Assembly (NCBI RefSeq): GCF_910592395.1
Contig: NC_088322.1
Coordinates: 4,893,431-4,957,430 of the forward strand
DNA length: 64,000 bases
DNA from: Lineus longissimus
Taxonomy: Eukaryota; Nemertea; Pilidiophora; Heteronemertea; Lineidae
Reading direction: 5' to 3'
In this document: in pieces, positions 32,175-42,505 of the stretch
Layout of the letters: each line of letters starts with the position of its first letter
Numbering within the stretch: the stretch's first letter is position 1
Made by a program: the position numbers and the translations under genes
The notes under the pieces: generated by a model
The model's input: only the letters and a program-made list of their open reading frames with translations
The model's database searches: none
Told to the model about the DNA's origin: nothing

Positions 32175-33406
32175 TGTAACGACCGTCCTTGTGAATGGAA
32201 TTGTCGTTAATGAGTTCCCGTCAACCCCTGGCAAAATGAATGAACCTTCACCAGCGTTGACGAGAACCAGAGTTTGTGGGGGTGTGCATTGACCGATAAA
32301 TTATAAGCGCTAGAATATACCCAAAATATGTTTATTATGAACAAACTAGATTCCAGATTTCACTTCACATTCATCCAACCCAATAAACTGCATGGCCAAC
32401 CAGATATGACCCCAGGTTACCCAAATTCCTTCTCACCACACTTGTTCTACCAACAACCCAGAAGCCTAAATTCCCCTGTCAAAACGACATCTAATTGGAG
32501 GAGAAATCACCTATTAATCAAAGTACCAGTCAGATGAACCAAAGCCAATGTAAATCTATACAGGGTGGCCCAAAACAGTTCACCAACCAAGACATGGAAC
32601 ACTCCGAACTAAGATTCCCCAGAACTTGTATCACCTGGAATCACTTTCTGATTATGTAACTCAAAACCTATGCCAAGCAGGGAAGTCAGAACAAGATTAA
32701 ACACTATCAAAATCCAGTATAAAACAAGTGACATGATCATGACATGTCGGACAGGAATTGTGGGCAACTTTGCCCAGCTTCTTCACACAAAGTTCCAACT
32801 CAAACAAACTAAAAGAAACCTCAGGAAAACCCGGTCAGTCTGGCCATAACAGGATATTGACAAACCCAGCCCTAGAGGCACACGAAGGGGGTAAAATTAT
32901 AGGTCACATGGCAGAAATACGGAACTCGGAATTTGAGGGTTTATACTCACAAGAAAAGCCAAAAGTCAGCAAACGTTCCCATGTACATGACATACATGGT
33001 GAAGATTGGGCGTGTCACACCATGCAGCGGTTCAGAGAGATGAGACAAAAATGTAGGCTCTACTCAGCCATAGGAACCAAGCAAAATCACAGAAAGAAAA
33101 GGTCTACCCGTCTGGTAGCAAGCGCGCTAGGTATGGACACTGATCAAAGCTAGGGCCCAGTTTTATACAGAAAGATTACCTCATCTCAACGAACCAATGC
33201 CTGCCGTAACAGCCAGAATTCACCAACCCTATTACAAAGTAAGCCACACAAAAGAAGCTAAAATCATTAGCCCAGAACACAAAGGAGACCAACGATCATC
33301 ACTTGAAAATACCTCAGGAGATTACCAAATTATAGGCCCAAGCAAACCAGGTCAAAATTATGACATAACCATTAACCATGCAAGGCCCATAACGACTTCC
33401 GTTACA
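32175..33406 (-). repeat. 5' LTR of the Gypsy element
   Basis: 1,232 bp; carries the promoter for the minus-strand transcript by analogy with other LTR elements. Confidence 0.9.
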
Positions 33407-34150
33407 GATGCACACAATGAAATATTTTTATCAACAGTAAGGCTAGAAATTTTATGAGTATTTTAATCAAGTTACAGAAGATAAATCTGTTTTAAGTCGA
33501 ATTCTACTACAATTCCAAGAGCATACACTGTAAAGTCATACAATGGATGCAGATAATTAAATTCTATCAACAGTAATGCCACAAATGTAACAAGTAGAAA
33601 AAAATCTAGTTGTAAATGCACGCAATATATATCAGTGTCACTCATGGCTAATTCAGCAGCAATGTTACAAACGTGGGAGTATTTTAATCCAGTGTGAAAT
33701 GCGCAGTCACAGATTATGAAGTCGTATCAAGACTAATTCAACTACAGAAGTATACAAGGTGCAGACATGAGTAAAATGGCATGGAGCCAGGAAAGCAATT
33801 CTATCAACAGTATTAAGCTACAATTTTTAGGAGTATTGAATCCTGTGGTAAATGCACAGAATACAAATTTGCATTAAGTCTAATTCAAACACCGAATGAT
33901 ATAGTGTACAAGGTGCTGACATAAGTACAGTGCATGGACGCAGGAAAAAATACTGTGTAGATGCTATTAAGCTGGTCTAAGGGCGCCAGTACAAAAGGCT
34001 TGTATTCAGACTGGCTAAATAGTGTGTACACAGTATATTCAACAGTAATGGCACAAATGTAAGGAATGCAAGGTGCAGACGTAAGTCCAATGTATGGACA
34101 CCGGTAAGTTTTTCAACAGTGATGCCACAAATGTAAGGAATATGTTTATC
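33407..34150 (+). repeat. Degenerate repeat tract, right of the Gypsy insertion
   Basis: Variants of TATCAACAGTAATGCCACAA recur near 33428, 33567, 33800, 34038 and 34117, each followed by an AAATGCACAGAATA- or AAGGTGCAGACAT-like phrase. Spacing is irregular (about 90-240 bp), so it is an old, degraded tandem array. Confidence 0.55.
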
Positions 34151-34810
34151 AGCCAAAAGTAATGTCAGCCATCACATCTGGTCCTGCAACCGACAACAAG
34201 TGTTGTACTTAGGAAAAAGTTGTGATGATGAAGATTTGTGGAGAGAGTTCATTTTGAAGCAGACGTTGAGAAAAGTAGTGTCAGCCATCACATCTGGTCC
34301 TGCAACCGACAACAAGTGTTGTACTTCAGGAAAAAGTTGTGATGATGAAGATCTGTGGGGGGAGTTCATTTTGAAGTAGACGTTGAGAAAAGTAATGTCA
34401 GCCATCACATCTGGTCCTGCAACCGACAACAAGTGTTGTACTTCAGGAAAAAGTTGTGATGATGAAGATTTGTGGAGGGAGTTCATTTTGAAGCAGACGT
34501 TGAGAAAAGTAATGTCAGCCATCACATCTGGTCCTGCAACCGACAACAAGTGTTGTACTTCAGGAAAAAGTTGTGATGATGAAGATTTGTGGAGGGAGTT
34601 CATTTTGAAGCAGACGTTGAGAAAAGTAATGTCAGCCATCACATCTGGTCCTGCAACCGACAACAAGTGTTGTACTTCAGGAAAAAGTTGTGATGATGAA
34701 GATCTGTGGGGGGAGTTCATTTTGAATGTTGGGATGACAATAAGATGGCTTCTATTACAACATGGCCTGCAACCGACAACAAGTGTTGTACTTCGGGCAC
34801 AAGTTGTGAT
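34150..34810. repeat. 117-bp minisatellite, about five and a half copies
   Basis: TCAGCCATCACATCTGGTCC recurs every 117 bp or so (near 34164, 34281, 34398, 34515, 34633). A partial last copy around 34765 keeps the CTGCAACCGACAACAAGTGT phrase. Because 117 is divisible by three, frames stay open through several units on both strands; this looks like a by-product rather than coding. It directly follows the stop of the RPA-like C-terminal exon. Confidence 0.9.
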
Positions 34811-34874
34811 GTATGTAGGAAGTTGATGAAATGTTGTAAAGTGTGTGTTAGGATGAGAGTGCTTTGAGAGCGTG

Positions 34875-35195
34875 TTAATATTGGATCTGTAGGATATGGC
34901 TGTCATCGTTGATCGTGAATGTTATGGTCCCCAAATCAAGGAGGAATTCCTCAATGATTTCAATGTCTGCAGTTATGATTGTGTCCAGAATGTGTTTGAG
35001 TGGCTCATGCGAGCAAGTGCATATTTTGATGTCTGAGGGGGTGGTCTGTATGTGTAATTTGGCGGCGAAAACTGTGGAAGCATTGACGGATTTGAATTTC
35101 ATGCCACAAGTGGGGCAGCGGCAAAATTTGACAAGCAAAAGAGAGGGGTCAGGTAACGTTTTTTTGCACAGTGGGCAGCTGTGATAAGGGGTCAA
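34875..35195 (-). CDS. RPA-like C-terminal zinc-ribbon exon
   Basis: The frame reads ELTPYHSCPLCKKTL, then CRCPTCGMKF, a four-cysteine zinc ribbon like that of replication protein A large subunit. It continues through TCSHEPLKHILDTIITADIE to a TAA at 34877-34875. Upstream there is a stop in frame near 35217, so it is probably an exon (a CAG acceptor occurs at about 35202) rather than a free gene. It would complete the RPA-like protein whose OB folds lie at 40722-41432. The phase of the join is not proven. Confidence 0.5.
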   Translation of the reverse strand: MTPYHSCPLCKKTLPDPSLLLVKFCRCPTCGMKFKSVNASTVFAAKLHIQTTPSDIKICTCSHEPLKHILDTIITADIEIIEEFLLDLGTITFTINDDSHILQIQY

Positions 35196-36763
35196 TTCTG
35201 CCCCAACAATTGGGTGTTAGTGTGGGTGTTAGTGATGCGTTTTGAATATCTGCAATGAGCATTACCAGCAATTCCCAACCTTTTAGCTGCGCATGCGCCA
35301 AACTCCCTTCCAGAGCCAAGCATACGTTTTCTATAGCAGATCGAGGTGAGAGACATCTCACGGCTTTCTGTGTAACTAAAGCCAAGTTGCCGATAGCGTA
35401 TGTGATTCTATGACTATCAAGGCATTTGCAGGCCAAATTTTGAGTTGATTGGTGAAAATTTTTCCATGTCCACCTATGGGTTGAAAATACCACGTGAATT
35501 GCAATTTTTCCTAATGTAAATTCTAAGAAAACATGAAAATTGGCCCTCCTCTGTGGCCTTTTTGAATCACATAGAGTTTGCAAATTTAGTTTGCCGATAG
35601 CTCCTGCAGAAGGCAGCATCATACTGAGTATACTGAAACACATGCCATTGGGAAAATTGAAAATTTTTCCATGTCCACAGGGGGGTCCAAATTGGCGTCC
35701 CAAGTGGATTTGAGGAGAGAATATTTGTCCAAACATCAACACACATGAAAAGCTGGACCTCAAGTGATCTTTGAAGATATGAGAATGACTGCCCTTTGAT
35801 AACTTCTTGCTTTATTTGTCCACTCTATGGCCTAAGATCCCTAGCTTTGGATGGTTCAATTAAGGACACTAGGGCTGGGAAGGGTCATGTCAGGGGGGGG
35901 GGTAGGCGGGTGACCAAGCCCGAAATATTATATTGCATCCTTCTCTTCAGCATATTTGCCAAAGCTTTTGCTGTTGCATGGATTCCTCAGATGTTTGGGC
36001 TCTCTCAGCTCTGTCATTTGGTAACCTCTGTCTGGGTGTTGGCTAGGTAGATAGGATGGGGGGGGGGGGTTCCTGACAGTGTTGACAAGGAGAAACTCGG
36101 AAAACCGTGATTCTAGACAAAACCCTGTTCTTTTGATGAGCTGGACATTCAAAATTGTGAACCCACAACTTGAAGGCATAAAACTGACACAAGGCATTGA
36201 TTTCTTGTACTAAAAATATATTTTATTATTCGATATAAAATAGAGATTTCAAAAATATTTAATGGATACAACAAAGGAAACAACGTTTATGTCAGTGTCA
36301 GCAGTCAATATCTAAAAACTTAAAATACATGTACTGGGTCACTATTAAATGCTCATTTATCAAATATACATACTTCAGCAGTCATATCACCATAAATATT
36401 GGGCACCATCATTACATCATTGAGTCGAAGAATCTTGGACTGGCAGTAGATCTTGACACTTCAATGCTTTTAAGACTAGCGGTTAATACACTGCAACCTG
36501 GGAATTCTTAAGTATACAAATTATTCCACACTATTACATTTACAACAATACCAACAAATGCAAGATACAGAAGAACATTGTACAAACAAGCAAAATCAAT
36601 ATTCTTGATGAATTGATTTTGTAATTGAGATTCAGATTTATGTCAATGTTTATACCAGTATTCAAATTCAAATTGAGTAAATTCAGTTCTTGAGCAGTAT
36701 AAAAGTCTGAAGACCAACACCTTTTTCATTATACATGTGGTGAGGTCAATATTTTCAGCATGT
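35196..36763. other. Non-coding tract with G-runs
   Basis: Two long G homopolymers occur near 35894 and 36059. AAAATTTTTCCATGTCCAC appears near 35455 and again near 35661, each time beside a GGGTTGAAAA- or GGGGGGTCC-type phrase, suggesting an old repeat. It probably includes the 3' flank of the gene at 36764. A 204-codon minus-strand frame here lacks motifs. Confidence 0.35.
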
Positions 36764-39328
36764 TCAGGGCACTGGCATGTGTGCCCTGAGTAAATCTCTC
36801 ATTTTGGTTTCACTTCGAAGAGAGGTTTTTATGCCAAGATCTTGTAAACGTCTCTTCATCTCGACTACACCCATGGCGTTCAGATCAACGAGTAGATTCA
36901 GCGGAGATGGTTCAAATGATAACTTTGCCCGTTTGTTTATGCCCTCCCCCCAATATTCTAAATCTTTCTGCTGATACTGGCGAGGTTGCCGCTTCTGATC
37001 AGAGAGTCTAGTCCTCCGATAAGAAGCCCTCAGAATACCTGGGCAAGCTTCCTTTCTGTTTGAATGCTGTTTGTGGACAGATTTTATTTCATCATTTAAT
37101 TTCTCCATGCCCTGGGCACTAAACCTCTTTATCCCACAGTGATACTCGGCAAGATATGGCACATGATACAGAAGTAAGTGCATGTAAGGGGTCACTCTTT
37201 GTTTTTCATACCCTTTACGTAAACCTTCCAAGGAGAGAAACAAACTAATCCACTCTTTGGCTTTCATGAAGAGTTCTGCATTTTTTACCTCTTCTTCAGA
37301 TGAGTAGTGACCAGAGCAAGAAGTGTAGAGCACAGAAAATGACCGCCAAATGTTAGCCACTACGTTTTGTGTATCGGGGAATAAACACTGATTTTCCAAT
37401 AGAGTGTTGGGTAGTTTTTGAAACAACTTTTTCTTTTCATCCCCGACTAAACTGGAGAATTCGATCTTACCAGTGCCTTTACCATTGCCATCTCTACCTT
37501 CCCATACTTTGAATGCAACTCCACAAGCCCGAATAGCCTTGACAAGATTGTTTAAATGGGAATCGGAGGCCTCAAGAGAGGTGGCTATCACCCCATACTT
37601 TTCTTTAGCGTCACGATTCTTTACTTCGGTTATAAGGTTCTCAAGAAGGCGGTCTGTGATACGCAACATCATATGCAGTTCATCTACTAAAACATGGGTA
37701 ACAACTGGAAGATTTACAAGAGGAGGATATTTACAACCAAAGGTTCCCGAGAGTGAACATTTCTTCATTTCATCAATTGTCCTAATCATGTCAACTTGGT
37801 ATGTTACTGGCTCAACATCAATATTGCCCCTATCTTTTGTATGCATTTTACAGTAAATACATGCATGATTAGATGTTGCACCTGATAAACCTAGGACCAT
37901 GAGCAGAAATTTATAGTCAGCGCAGAGAACAACATCCAAATCAAATTTCTCCCTGTCGACTTCAATAAATCCCCGTTGATGCATTGAATTGATCGTCTTC
38001 CAAACATTGGCAAATGAATACTTGTACATGTCATAAGACTCATGACCCTTAACAACGGCAATGGCTACATGTTCAGCACTTGCAGAATTCTTTTCAAAGC
38101 TGCCAGATGGAAAGGCTGAGAAGCTCATTACACATAGACCTGTATTACGAGTAATGTTGGTGCCATCACCACAAAACTTGACTGTGAATGAAGGTTTTTT
38201 GCCATTTTCTACCAGGTGTGGATATTGATTTATGAATGATCGGATGGAAAACGCGACAGATTCATCAACATCAGAAATTTCTGCCCCTTCAGTTGAGCCC
38301 GGGGTGTGCTGCATGTGACAGATTGAATTCATCTCACCACGAAGTTGTTTTATTAGGTACAATCTGGGAAGGCCATTAGAAATGGTAGACAATTCATGGT
38401 AGAAGCTGTCAGAGACATAGAATCTATCCAGGAGGTACAAAATCTTTTTCAAAGTTTCTACATCAGATGAGGTGGGTTCATTGTAATTTACACTATGTGC
38501 CGTGCCAGCAGCATCCTTTACAACAAGGCTATCAAGCTGTAAACCTAAAATGTCAAGAAACCACAAAGCACAATGTGCTCTTGATTTCACTTCTTTTAAT
38601 TTGCGCAGTTGACACTGGCGAGAGACCTTGGAAAAATCAGTTGTTTTCCTACCTGGACCAGCCTCAGTATCTAAATTCACAGAGATTTTTGTCAAATCTT
38701 CAATATACTTTTGCAAATGTTTATTGGTTTCCAGGAGATTTTCAGATTTGTCTGTTTCATTTTGCAGTTTCTGACACAACTCCTGTTCACTTTTCCTAAA
38801 TTCTAATATTTCAAGATTCAGTTTTTTTACTTCATTTTCCAAATCAGCGATTGTGCTCTGGGCTTCAAATAATTCTAACTTTATGGCATTGTTTTCTGCC
38901 TGCATTTGCCCAAATGTGACCAAGTCATCTTCAGTGATATTTAATGTCAATGACTTCTTTTTCAGAACAATGCGTTGGTTCCCATTTTTTTTTCGAATCT
39001 TTTTCCCGATTGGAGGGCATTCTCTCCTAAGTCGATCACCAAGTCTAGTGGAAGTCAAGGAGAGCGACAACTTGTATGTCTCTTCTAAAAACTGGTGAAA
39101 ATGTTTCATGTATTTATCTACAGAGTTTCCACATTCATCTGCCCAAATCATGCATTTTCCCCAAGAAATTTCAATCGAATACAATATGCGATTGTTATGA
39201 TTTAGAACAGGGTTATTTTTATATTTGGGACTAGATTCTGTTCTCAGTTCTACTTGCTTGCTTAAAAGAGGCATGGTTAATACATGTAATACTATAATGA
39301 TGAACATACCAAAAAGAAAAGCATTCAT
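36764..39328 (-). CDS. Large protein of unknown function, coiled coil plus SAP-like tail, possibly a transposase
   Basis: 854 codons open. Residues about 130-210 are a strong coiled coil (MQAENNAIKLELFEAQSTIA onward). The central part has conserved-looking blocks: SFTVKFCGDGTNITRNTGLC, then VVLCADYKFLLMVLGLSGA followed by SNHACIYCKM, and THVLVDELHMMLRITDRLLE. Spaced Asp/Glu residues with a C-x2-C suggest an RNase H-like catalytic fold, but I cannot assign it to a superfamily. The tail LNAMGVVEMKRRLQDLGIKT resembles a SAP DNA-binding motif. Related hypothetical proteins with the DGTN and H-x2-C-x2-C blocks recur in cnidarian and sponge genomes. The first 20-25 residues before PLLSKQVELR may be intronic. 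A chromodomain gene lies directly upstream on the same strand, and the pair may form one unit or transcript. Confidence 0.6.
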   Translation of the reverse strand: MNAFLFGMFIIIVLHVLTMPLLSKQVELRTESSPKYKNNPVLNHNNRILYSIEISWGKCMIWADECGNSVDKYMKHFHQFLEETYKLSLSLTSTRLGDRLRRECPPIGKKIRKKNGNQRIVLKKKSLTLNITEDDLVTFGQMQAENNAIKLELFEAQSTIADLENEVKKLNLEILEFRKSEQELCQKLQNETDKSENLLETNKHLQKYIEDLTKISVNLDTEAGPGRKTTDFSKVSRQCQLRKLKEVKSRAHCALWFLDILGLQLDSLVVKDAAGTAHSVNYNEPTSSDVETLKKILYLLDRFYVSDSFYHELSTISNGLPRLYLIKQLRGEMNSICHMQHTPGSTEGAEISDVDESVAFSIRSFINQYPHLVENGKKPSFTVKFCGDGTNITRNTGLCVMSFSAFPSGSFEKNSASAEHVAIAVVKGHESYDMYKYSFANVWKTINSMHQRGFIEVDREKFDLDVVLCADYKFLLMVLGLSGATSNHACIYCKMHTKDRGNIDVEPVTYQVDMIRTIDEMKKCSLSGTFGCKYPPLVNLPVVTHVLVDELHMMLRITDRLLENLITEVKNRDAKEKYGVIATSLEASDSHLNNLVKAIRACGVAFKVWEGRDGNGKGTGKIEFSSLVGDEKKKLFQKLPNTLLENQCLFPDTQNVVANIWRSFSVLYTSCSGHYSSEEEVKNAELFMKAKEWISLFLSLEGLRKGYEKQRVTPYMHLLLYHVPYLAEYHCGIKRFSAQGMEKLNDEIKSVHKQHSNRKEACPGILRASYRRTRLSDQKRQPRQYQQKDLEYWGEGINKRAKLSFEPSPLNLLVDLNAMGVVEMKRRLQDLGIKTSLRSETKMRDLLRAHMPVP

Positions 39329-39475
39329 ACCAAAATATTATGACAAGTGGACATGGCAGAAAACAATGACAATGACATGTAACAAAATGATCCACAACCT
39401 GCAGACTAGAAAACGAATTTTGACATAATGTGCTGCAATACCAATGGCAGTACAACCTGAGACTAGAGTCTATTA

Positions 39476-40693
39476 TTACATTCTGTACGCATCTGTTGTA
39501 CATCTGATGAGGATCTTTTCAACAGGAGTACGTGGAATTTCCTTGATGTTGTCCTCATCGAGACGATAGTTTACTGGTGTGAACTGGACGGACGGTTTTA
39601 ACAGAATTGGGAATGAAAGGCAACGTCCAATACGATCCTTATTGACGATATAGTTCCACCCGATTGGCAAACGAACCGACTCGAAATCTGGCAATGAATA
39701 TGCAAAATATCCTTTTACACGAGCTGGAACGGGTTGCGCATTAGCGAATAATTGTCTAAATACATCCAAATGCATTGATACTTCGAACATATTCCAATCA
39801 GCAGACTTTCCACGAAGATGTAACTGTAAAACATTAAACAAGGCATTTCGTCCTGCTTCTAGCCGGTCTTCCGTCACCACAGGATTTGCATATGTGGCAA
39901 CAACATCTCTGGTCAAATTATATTCAGGCTCCCATGACGAGGCAGACAACGGCCATCCTTCCCAATGGACGAGGTAGGAGTATGTCTGAAAAGAAAGAAG
40001 ACGAAGAAATAACATAATGCTAGAGCTGCTTGCATTTAGTCGATGCAAATTCCGCTACAAAAATGTGCATTCCATGGCCAAATTCGTAAATCTTCCTAAA
40101 CTAATGATTTATTCTCTAAATATACTCTTTAGTTTATCAATAAATTGCTATCTGAAGTCAGGATGGCAACAACTGGAGTATTCCAAGATGGATTATAATC
40201 GATGGCCTACATGTACACTAAACGCATCATTAAACAGTCACACACACAGGTCATACAGCAGACACGGTCCGAGAGCAAGACCTTCGAAAAATGTAAATAA
40301 ATCTCGCATAAAACCTGTAGATCACATAAAGCTAGTGACTGATTCTAAATGTACTCTTTCATCAATCAAAAAATCGCAATTTGGAATCAGAATGGCAAAA
40401 TTTAGTGCTATAATAAGACGGATTTATATCATCAATTTGTCTAATGCATTCATACATACAATACATACACACATCACGCTTCGAGTTTTCAATCCGACAG
40501 TCAATCGTCACCTATTGCTTACCTCACGGTCTTTCTTCCTTGTAATTATCCTAGATATAGGCCAAAATGTGTCGTTAACATTCTTGGGCCGACATTTGAG
40601 TTCTTTTTTTAGTGATAAGTGGTCGTTATTTGTAACAAGAGCTAGAAAATCGATGCGTTTTCCTCGAGTTCTTGAAGCAGTTGGCGCAGCCAT
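39476..40693 (-). CDS. Chromodomain protein, two exons
   Basis: Exon 1 (40693-40523, ATG to donor GTAAGC, 57 codons) joins exon 2 (from 39985, acceptor TTTTCAG) in phase 0, giving about 227 residues to a stop at 39476. The splice reconstitutes a chromodomain: a start block with WPISRIITRKK, then YSYLVHWEGWPLSASSWEPE. The aromatic positions Y, W and W expected to bind methyl-lysine are present. The rest (LEAGRNALFNVLQLHLRGK and onward) is not recognised. The gene may stop at 39476 or be spliced onto the large ORF at 39328; no strong donor is visible near its end. Chromodomains in mobile elements often steer insertion into heterochromatin. Confidence 0.65.
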
Positions 40694-40721
40694 GATGAAC
40701 GCTCCGATTGGCTAAATTGGG

Positions 40722-41432
40722 TCACGTGTCAAACTCGATCGTAGCGCCTGCATTTAGCAGCGACATAATAAAGTTGGGGATTGCTGGTAATGGATGAAAT
40801 TCTGTTAGTGAACTTGTATTGATTTGTTTGCCCTGAAACAAGTCAATTTTCCCCCCCAAAATGCGATATGATTTGTTCAGAATTATCTTTGGTATGTTTG
40901 TCTCCCATGCAGTGAGTGTGATGGAGCCAGTGGCATCTGCTGCAGTGAATGTTTTTTTGGTGATGGTTTTTTTGTATCGTGTTGTAACTTGTTCAGTGGG
41001 GAATTCATGTGTAATGCAAACTTCGGTGCTGACAGGTGTGTTGGATTGAAGAGTTTTAATGTGTTGAATGGTGCTAACTGGTGGAGGTGTTGTGTCTTCA
41101 GTGCAGTAGGAAAATGATGCGGCCGTTTCAGTAAAGGAGGCGGCATCGTAGCACATGAGTGCATCATTGGTTGTGTCCTTTTTGTCGGCTGCAAAATTCG
41201 ATACACGCACAGGTTTCTTCGATGACCCAAGATTTTCCAGGTTCTCATGTTTCTCTGGGGAGAAGCAGACGATGCGACGATATGTCGATAAGCCGGTTTG
41301 TAGTTTTGCGTTGAAATACTTCGCTCCTTTGGCTGACGTCTTTACTTCAGTGAGGTCCTGAATGTAGCCTACCACATCAGTCGGCTTTTGAGGTGTTGAG
41401 CTGGCAAAAGAAAGGACAGTGAATTTGAGCAT
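40722..41432 (-). CDS. RPA-like OB-fold single-strand DNA-binding protein of the Helentron
   Basis: 236 codons with two OB folds. The first has VGYIQDLTEVKTSAKGAKYF then RRIVCFSPEKH. The second has KKTFTAADATGSITLTAWET then KSYRILGGKIDLFQGKQINT, the usual strand pattern of RPA70-type DNA-binding domains. RPA-like genes ride on Helitrons and are thought to coat single strands during rolling-circle transposition. It follows the endonuclease gene on the same strand by 150 bp. The frame ends abruptly after the second OB fold and a zinc ribbon of the same family lies 5.5 kb away at 34875-35195, so an insertion or large intron may separate the parts. Confidence 0.75.
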   Translation of the reverse strand: MLKFTVLSFASSTPQKPTDVVGYIQDLTEVKTSAKGAKYFNAKLQTGLSTYRRIVCFSPEKHENLENLGSSKKPVRVSNFAADKKDTTNDALMCYDAASFTETAASFSYCTEDTTPPPVSTIQHIKTLQSNTPVSTEVCITHEFPTEQVTTRYKKTITKKTFTAADATGSITLTAWETNIPKIILNKSYRILGGKIDLFQGKQINTSSLTEFHPLPAIPNFIMSLLNAGATIEFDT

Positions 41433-41581
41433 TGAATTACCAATTGCAAATTCTATGAACCTTCAAAATGCTAAACCTTGGGTTGTAGGTGACGTCTTCT
41501 GGACTGTTACAGAGTGGCCTGAGAAATGCAAAGACTGAAAAGCAAGGAAGTCAGTGAAAGATATGATTTGGGAGTATGATA

Positions 41582-42481
41582 CTATTCTTGAGGGGTTATA
41601 TCTTTCATTGAACGAGCTTGCGTGTCAAATCGGAGGGAGATTGCTGCATGGTCAGAATAGAAATTTTTGAATGCAACTGTGTAGAAAAGGTTTGGAAATT
41701 GTGCTGGTAGGAGTACATGATCGAGTTGAGCTGCATCGCGAGTAAAGGCATCCAGTGCAATTATCTTTGATTGGGACTTGCAAAAATTGTCCAGCATTTT
41801 TAGCCCAGTCATTTTCTTCGTGTCGATGTTCAAATCGCCCATGAGGATGTCACTTGAAGCAATGTTTGGTTGAATGTGATCTAATGCAGTCGACGCTCGA
41901 GCAGGGTGAATATACAAAAAGGCAAATGTTGTTCCATTGAGTTGGCATGTAATGAGCTGTGTCCGGTGGTCAACCAAATTTGTAGCTGACAAGATTTGAG
42001 ACGCTGTTGAGCTGTCGTTTCGTTTTAAAATCATCATACCCATGGTGTTGTCGCTGAAGTCAATACGTGAAATTATGGTGAAGTTTGGAATGATAATGTC
42101 ACGTAAATGGATACTGGTCGACAACTTTGTTTCAGCAAGGCATACGATGTCAGCATGGCGAAGATTGAAATCAGCATTAAAATCTTTGATATGTCCTGCA
42201 TGCAATAAACCATTGATGTTCAAATAAACAACTTTGAGTTCATTCGCTGCAACATTGTCACCGTGCTGGAAGATGTTGTTGTGCAAATAGAATTTGCTCA
42301 TGGTATGGGATCTGGTTGCTTCTTGATCATCCAGTTCATTCTTAATATTTCTGTCAGTGACAACCATTTGTGATTTGTTGAATGAGGCAAGGAATACACT
42401 TACTGAAGACACGCGTAATTGCAACGTAGAAACTTCCTGGAGGTGCTTTTCGTGAGTCAAATGTGGAGTTGTTGTCATCAA
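41582..42481 (-). pseudogene. Helentron APE-like endonuclease with the end of the helicase
   Basis: From about residue 75 on, this frame is an exonuclease-endonuclease-phosphatase domain: VYLNINGLLHAGHIKDF, VCLAETKL, ILMGDLNID, LDHVLLP and a terminal SDHAAIS give the Asn, Glu, Asp-Asn, Asp and His catalytic positions. The first residues (VSSVSVFLASFNKSQMVV) belong to the last helicase motif region, reached by a frameshift near 42405. So helicase and endonuclease were one polypeptide, as in Helentrons. The endonuclease frame itself looks intact to the stop at 41582. Confidence 0.75.
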
Positions 42482-42505
42482 ATTGAATGATCACTTGATT
42501 GAGTG

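Larger units (their letters stand above)
27247..33406 (-). mobile_element. Young Gypsy-type LTR element lacking gag and protease
   Basis: 6,160 bp with two 1,232-bp LTRs (27247-28478 and 32175-33406), ends TGTAAC...GTTACA, and GATG on both outer flanks (27243-27246 and 33407-33410). I saw no difference between the LTRs in the stretches I compared, and the open frames inside them are identical. The primer-binding site and polypurine tract are intact. The internal part codes only for RT, RNase H and integrase. Confidence 0.92.

Noticed and set aside
34172-34906. Open frame of 244 codons on the minus strand over the 117-bp repeat, and a 147-codon one on the plus strand
   Set aside because: Both follow from a repeat unit divisible by three; no known motif, and the two frames overlap on opposite strands.
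35149-35763. 204-codon minus-strand frame
   Set aside because: No domain, low-complexity composition, and overlap in another frame with the better supported zinc-ribbon exon.
35490-40735. CACGTGA at 35492 and CACGTGACCC (minus) at 40735 as inverted ends of the chromodomain element
   Set aside because: Only about seven bases match; too short to define borders.
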